From: Croceivirga thetidis | GTDB lineage: Bacteria > Bacteroidota > Bacteroidia > Flavobacteriales > Flavobacteriaceae | Length of the DNA: 64,000 nt | Assembly: GCF_012272815.1 (NCBI RefSeq) | Contig: NZ_JAAWWL010000002.1 | Coordinates: 1,332,280 to 1,396,279, forward strand | Direction of reading: 5' to 3' | In this document: piece after piece, positions 60,136-64,000 of the stretch | Layout of the letters: each line of letters opens with the position of its first letter | Numbering within the stretch: position 1 is the first letter of the stretch | Translations under genes and position numbers: made by a program | Notes under the pieces: model-generated | The model's input: only the letters and a program-made list of their open reading frames with translations | Databases searched by the model: none | Told to the model about the DNA's origin: nothing

Positions 60136-61731
60136 TTAATATCCTGGATTTTGAACCAAATTGGGATTTGCATTTAATTCTGGCACAGGAATCCAAAGTA
60201 ACTCATCACGACCAGGAGTAAAGAATGCTGATTCTCCTGCAAGAGATTTTGGATGTCTTCCGCCAGCGATTGTAGATCCTTGGCCCATTACATCATCAGC
60301 AAGACCCCAACGGACTAAATCTAGGTAACGGTGACCCTCTCCTGTTAATTCCATTATTCTTTCTGCAACAATAGCATCAAATACTTCTTGTTGTGAAAGG
60401 CCTGCTGGTAAATCGGCTATCTCGGCTCTTTGTCTTACTTGGTTAACCAAATCTATTGCTGCTGCTGAATTTCCATTTGCATTTTCAGCTTCAGCTAGCA
60501 TCAACAAAACATCTGCATAGCGAATTAGTCTCCAGTTTACACCAACCGTTTGTCCGAAACCAGGTAGTTCAGCACGTGAACCAGCAAACAACATTGCATA
60601 TTTTCTAGTAAACAAAGCGTCAACACCAGCTACTTGAGCAGCTTCAATATCTGGAGCAAAGTCTTCTAAAAATGGGGCTCCGCCATAACCAGTAGCACCT
60701 GGATAATCAAATGCAATAGTGGCATTTCTTCTTACCGTGTCACCATTATCCTCAAATGTCTGCAAGATGTGAGGATTGATGTAATGGCTTCTATCCAAAC
60801 TAACTGTTGGTGGTGAATAGTCAATATAAAAATTACTTTGTGCACCAGTTAAGGGAACATCCGAACCCCAAACGAAGTTGTCTTGAGGTGCAAACTGCAA
60901 TTCAAAAACCGACTCCGCATTGTTTTCATTTGCCGTGGTAAAGTTATCATCATACTGTGCAGCTGGAAGCAGTGAATACACTCCGCTATTGACAACTTGC
61001 TGAAAGTCTGCAGCAGCCGCAGCATAATTCTGCATAAAAAGATGTGTCTTACCTCTCAAAGCTAAAGCCGAACCACTAGTTGGTCTTCCTAAATCATTGG
61101 CAGACCAGGTAGCTGGCAACATTGAAGCAGCCATATTCAAATCGGCAATAACCGAATTGAATACTTCAGTCTGTGTCGCTTGACTTGGAAAAAAGTCCGC
61201 ATCTGACTGTGGTGTGTTTAAAACCAAAGGTACGTTACCCCAGAATGCTCCTAGATACCAATTGGCAAAAGCCCTCATGAAATAGGCCTGCCCTAAAATC
61301 TCATCTCTAGCACTGCCCGCTGGCAAATTTTCATCATTGGCCTCTTCTAAAATAGTATTTGCCCTAAAAATTGCTTGATACAATTGTGGGAACATGTCTG
61401 TGGCCCATCGGCTCACGCCAGGAACACCTTGTAATGTTGACATTGTCGTGTTGTTCGCAAAAGGCACAACATTAAAAGCATCAGATCTCAATAAAGGTCC
61501 AGTATGAACCACACGACCCCAGAAGAATACTGCTGTAATTGGATGAATCATACCATTAACGGCCACCCTAAAATCAGCCTCATTTCTAAAAAAGTCCAAT
61601 TGGGAAACAGTATTGGGATTGGAAATCTCCAACTTATCCTCATCACATCCGTTAAGCGGCATCAATAATGCCATGCATAACGTTAAGACTAATAATCTGT
61701 TTGTTTTGATTTTCATTTTATTAATTTTCAT
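60136..61731 (-). CDS. SusD/RagB family lipoprotein of the alpha-galactoside locus
   Basis: 531 residues. Lipoprotein signal LLVLTLCMALLMPLNGC. SusD-like segments: NPNTVSQLDFFRNEADFRVAVNGM, helices around LGQAYFMRAFANWYLGAFWGNVPLVLNTPQ, the TPR-like centre, and the C-terminal LAEAENANGNSAAAIDLVNQVRQRA with MELTGEGHRYLDLVRWG and IPVPELNANPNLVQNPGY, the typical end of the family. It binds the glycan at the surface and lids the SusC pore. It lies 15 bases downstream of susC and is followed by a terminator. Start uncertain between two nearby ATG codons. Confidence 0.95.
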   Translation of the reverse strand: MKINKMKIKTNRLLVLTLCMALLMPLNGCDEDKLEISNPNTVSQLDFFRNEADFRVAVNGMIHPITAVFFWGRVVHTGPLLRSDAFNVVPFANNTTMSTLQGVPGVSRWATDMFPQLYQAIFRANTILEEANDENLPAGSARDEILGQAYFMRAFANWYLGAFWGNVPLVLNTPQSDADFFPSQATQTEVFNSVIADLNMAASMLPATWSANDLGRPTSGSALALRGKTHLFMQNYAAAAADFQQVVNSGVYSLLPAAQYDDNFTTANENNAESVFELQFAPQDNFVWGSDVPLTGAQSNFYIDYSPPTVSLDRSHYINPHILQTFEDNGDTVRRNATIAFDYPGATGYGGAPFLEDFAPDIEAAQVAGVDALFTRKYAMLFAGSRAELPGFGQTVGVNWRLIRYADVLLMLAEAENANGNSAAAIDLVNQVRQRAEIADLPAGLSQQEVFDAIVAERIMELTGEGHRYLDLVRWGLADDVMGQGSTIAGGRHPKSLAGESAFFTPGRDELLWIPVPELNANPNLVQNPGY

Positions 61732-61746
61732 TATTCATAACCATTA

Positions 61747-64000
61747 TTAAAATGCAACTTGTAAACCTAAGATAAATGTTCTTGGTCTTGGTTGCGCTCG
61801 CAAATCAATACCCCTACCAAAAATCGGTGGTGTATTGTTCGGATTACCAAAGAAACCGCCGCCAGTTCCGGCCAGGGTCGAACCAATTTCAGGATCGTAA
61901 CCTTCATATCCTGTAATCGTGAACACGTTTTGCATATTGTAAAATATTCTTGCGTTGCTCACCCAAGGCATATTGATAACCTTTGTTAAATCATAACCAA
62001 CTTCAAGACTTCGCAACCTCAAATAAGAACCGTTTTCAACATAGAAGTCAGAAGGCAATTGATTACCCGCAGCATTTGGCAAAGAAGCCCTTGGAATATT
62101 GGTATTCTCATTTTGCCCTAAGACGAAAGCGTCACGAACATAACCAAACTTGTTTCCATCTAAGAAGAAGGTTCCTGTAAAGCGTGTGGCATTAAATATT
62201 TCCACACCTTGAACACCGTTAAAGTTTAATCCAAAGTCCCAATTCTTATAAGTGGCATTAAAATTAATACCATAAGTGAAGTCTGGAATTGGAGAGCCAA
62301 GATTTGTTCTATCATCATTATTTATAACTCCATCACCATTTAGGTCAACCCTTCTAAAATCACCTGGCTGTAAAATAGCTCGGCGTTCTGGGTCATTGGC
62401 AACACCTGGATCACTATCAATCTCAGCTTGACTTCTATATATACCGTCGTTTTGGAAACCAAAAAAGAAACCGATTGGTTGCCCGACTTCATATCTGTTG
62501 GGCGTATTTCCTTCTTCATCAATTGAAGGACCTACCAAAGGATTTGGCAACTCAGTAAGTTCATTCTTAAGAGTCGCAAAAGTTAAACCAGCATTCCATT
62601 GGAAATCCCCTCCATTGTCATGGGTATAATTCGCTTGCAATTCAAAACCTGAATTTCGGATAGAAGCGGCGTTTTGCGTTACTGGATTTCCGGAACCAGT
62701 TGTTGATGGCACTGCTACTGGAGCCAATACATTGCTATTGTCTCTGACATAATAATCCGCGGCAAAGGTCAACCTGTTATTCAACATTGCCCCATCAATA
62801 CCAACACTAGTTGATTTCGCAGTTTCAAAAGAAATATTTTGATCAACCAAATCGGTTATTGCAAAGCCCCCTGCAGTCGTATTGTTAAAACTAGCATTTG
62901 ATGTAGAATTCAAAACAGATTGGAACAAATAGTCTCCAATATTCTGAGAAGCCAATTCACCGTAACCTGCACGGAATTTCAAGGTATTGAATAAAGAATC
63001 TTCAGGCCACCAGCTTTCGTTGCTGATTACCCAGCCAGCAGAAAATGCAGGTAGAACTATATTATTGAAATCATCCTCCGGAGAAAATCTCGAAGATGCA
63101 TCCCGACGTACTATGGCCGTGAACAAATACTTGTTATCAAACTTGTAGTTTACACGACCAAAGACTGAAAAAATTCTTGATAGGAATCTGCCACCACCTG
63201 AATTCACAATTTGATCTGCAAAACCTGCGATGTTAGTGATGTTGTTTGAAGGCAAACCCTCTGCATACACCGCTAATGAATTGTTATCGATTTGCTGACG
63301 TGCACCACCTAACAAAACATCAAGGGAGTGCTTACCAAATGTATTTTTATAATTTAAGGTAGGCTCAATGTTTGTTGAAATAATTTCTCCTCGTACCTCA
63401 GTCAAATCATTCAACTCATTTAGGTTGACTTGCTGGTCTGTTGGACTCATATTAAAGGTAGGCTGAAAGAAGTTGGAATATGTATTTCTATAATCTACAC
63501 CAACATTTACACTTGCCGTTAGGCCCTCTACGATTTCATAGTTGACCTTTAAATTCCCCAACACATTACGTTGTGTTGTTTGATCATTAAGTAGTTGAGC
63601 AAGCGCATAATTATTTGTACCGCCTGAACCGTTATACAAGTTGGAATCAATAGCTTCAAAACCACCTAAGTTTTCAGGCGCAGTTTCTCGAACAATGGGA
63701 GCAGTAAATGTACCGTTACCAAAGAATGGATTGGTATTCAAATCTCTTTGGTTGTAGGATAGTGATTCTTCGAAGGTGAATTTACCAGCTTTAAAACGAC
63801 TATTTAATCTAACATTAAGTCGTTCAAAACCTGTACTTGTAACAATACCTTCTTCATCGTAGTAATTGGTCGAGAAGAAATATGAGGAATCCTCACCTCC
63901 ACCCGAAATATTGAATCCGACATCGGTTATAGATCCTGAATTCAAAGTGAGATCTTGAAAATCAGTGTTTACTCCTGGATCTACAATATTAGCTGGTTGC
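61747..64000 (-). CDS. SusC/RagA family TonB-linked transporter, partial (N-terminus beyond the window)
   Basis: Open from the right edge; about 751 residues are visible. There is no true start in the window: the frame runs on past a TTG at 63945 with NTDFQDLTLNSGSITDVGFNISGGGEDSSYFFSTNYYDEEGIV, a typical mid-barrel SusC segment. The end is the usual barrel tail, GIDLRAQPRPRTFILGLQVAF. With SusD immediately downstream it forms the outer-membrane pore for the alpha-galactoside locus. The signal peptide, CarboxypepD_reg-like domain and plug lie outside the window, so the regulator type (ECF/anti-sigma plug extension or not) cannot be seen. Confidence 0.95.
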   Translation of the reverse strand, partial: QPANIVDPGVNTDFQDLTLNSGSITDVGFNISGGGEDSSYFFSTNYYDEEGIVTSTGFERLNVRLNSRFKAGKFTFEESLSYNQRDLNTNPFFGNGTFTAPIVRETAPENLGGFEAIDSNLYNGSGGTNNYALAQLLNDQTTQRNVLGNLKVNYEIVEGLTASVNVGVDYRNTYSNFFQPTFNMSPTDQQVNLNELNDLTEVRGEIISTNIEPTLNYKNTFGKHSLDVLLGGARQQIDNNSLAVYAEGLPSNNITNIAGFADQIVNSGGGRFLSRIFSVFGRVNYKFDNKYLFTAIVRRDASSRFSPEDDFNNIVLPAFSAGWVISNESWWPEDSLFNTLKFRAGYGELASQNIGDYLFQSVLNSTSNASFNNTTAGGFAITDLVDQNISFETAKSTSVGIDGAMLNNRLTFAADYYVRDNSNVLAPVAVPSTTGSGNPVTQNAASIRNSGFELQANYTHDNGGDFQWNAGLTFATLKNELTELPNPLVGPSIDEEGNTPNRYEVGQPIGFFFGFQNDGIYRSQAEIDSDPGVANDPERRAILQPGDFRRVDLNGDGVINNDDRTNLGSPIPDFTYGINFNATYKNWDFGLNFNGVQGVEIFNATRFTGTFFLDGNKFGYVRDAFVLGQNENTNIPRASLPNAAGNQLPSDFYVENGSYLRLRSLEVGYDLTKVINMPWVSNARIFYNMQNVFTITGYEGYDPEIGSTLAGTGGGFFGNPNNTPPIFGRGIDLRAQPRPRTFILGLQVAF

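Noticed and set aside
63945-63945. Start codon of the second SusC gene at 63945
   Set aside because: The codon is TTG inside a continuing barrel reading frame that stays open to the window edge; the protein begins outside the window.
1-64000. CRISPR array, prophage, transposase or rRNA
   Set aside because: No regularly spaced repeats, phage structural genes, DDE or serine recombinase motifs, or rRNA-like sequence were recognised on either strand.

Overview
The window looks like chromosomal DNA from a marine flavobacterium (family Flavobacteriaceae, Bacteroidota). This is an inference from content; no rRNA or species marker is present. The supporting signs are AT-rich DNA, two SusC/SusD outer-membrane uptake pairs, many short Bacteroidota-type lipoproteins, a BlaI/M56 regulatory pair, DUF4197, DUF3570, DUF4266 and FG-GAP proteins, type III and eukaryote-like type II glutamine synthetases, and promoters of the Bacteroidota form TTG-N19-TAnnTTTG. 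These promoters are clearest before the tRNA-Arg gene and the type II glutamine synthetase.

Layout. 0-5.8 kb: end of an outer-membrane porin, a DUF1684 lipoprotein, a DJ-1/PfpI lipoprotein, a secreted alpha/beta-hydrolase-like protein whose catalytic Ser and His both look lost, an Lrp/AsnC regulator, purU and a DUF4197 lipoprotein. 6-14.4 kb: two paralogous AraC-type regulators (one a seven-helix membrane protein, one little more than a DNA-binding domain) that share an exact 16-bp upstream element, followed by a SusC-SusD-lipoprotein operon with no sugar-cleaving enzyme beside it. 14.5-18.2 kb: small secreted protein, alpha/beta hydrolase, pyrF, prfA. 18.2-21.8 kb: a five-gene envelope redox operon (Rieske protein, thioredoxin-like protein, ApbE flavin transferase, DUF4266 lipoprotein ending in GGGCGCN, DUF3570 protein). 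21.8-28.5 kb: purM, fasciclin protein, small lipoprotein, and a 3-keto-sugar set (DUF1080 hydrolase convergent with a GMC oxidoreductase and its small subunit), then a seven-repeat FG-GAP protein.

28.6-36.6 kb: accessory genes on the minus strand (GNAT, VOC proteins, DUF998, AraC regulators, sulfurtransferase, SDR, a secreted phosphatidylserine-decarboxylase-like protein). 36.6-39.3 kb: a small patch with foreign signs, namely REP-like palindromes, a PD-(D/E)XK nuclease-like gene and a 120-bp attC-like inverted repeat, then a PLP-dependent dehydratase. 39.3-48 kb: divergent glutamine synthetases GSIII and GSII, a CarboxypepD_reg-like protein, a Ca2+/Na+ antiporter, and a BlaI regulator with an unusual M56-M23-plug fusion protein. 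48-50.8 kb: a gene-poor stretch, an alpha/alpha-toroid protein, apt and tRNA-Arg(ACG).

51-64 kb: a compact alpha-galactoside utilisation locus on the minus strand. In transcription order it holds SusC (cut by the window edge), SusD, an internal terminator, a large FG-GAP/UnbV lipoprotein, an apparently cytoplasmic GH36-like alpha-galactosidase, a sodium:sugar symporter, galactokinase and galactose-1-phosphate uridylyltransferase. Together these could take a small alpha-galactoside across both membranes, cut it inside the cell and pass galactose into the Leloir pathway. No CRISPR array, prophage, transposase or rRNA was found. The most promising undescribed system is the ApbE-DUF3570-DUF4266-thioredoxin-Rieske operon, because the DUF3570 protein carries a sequence that fits the FMN-attachment motif used by ApbE.
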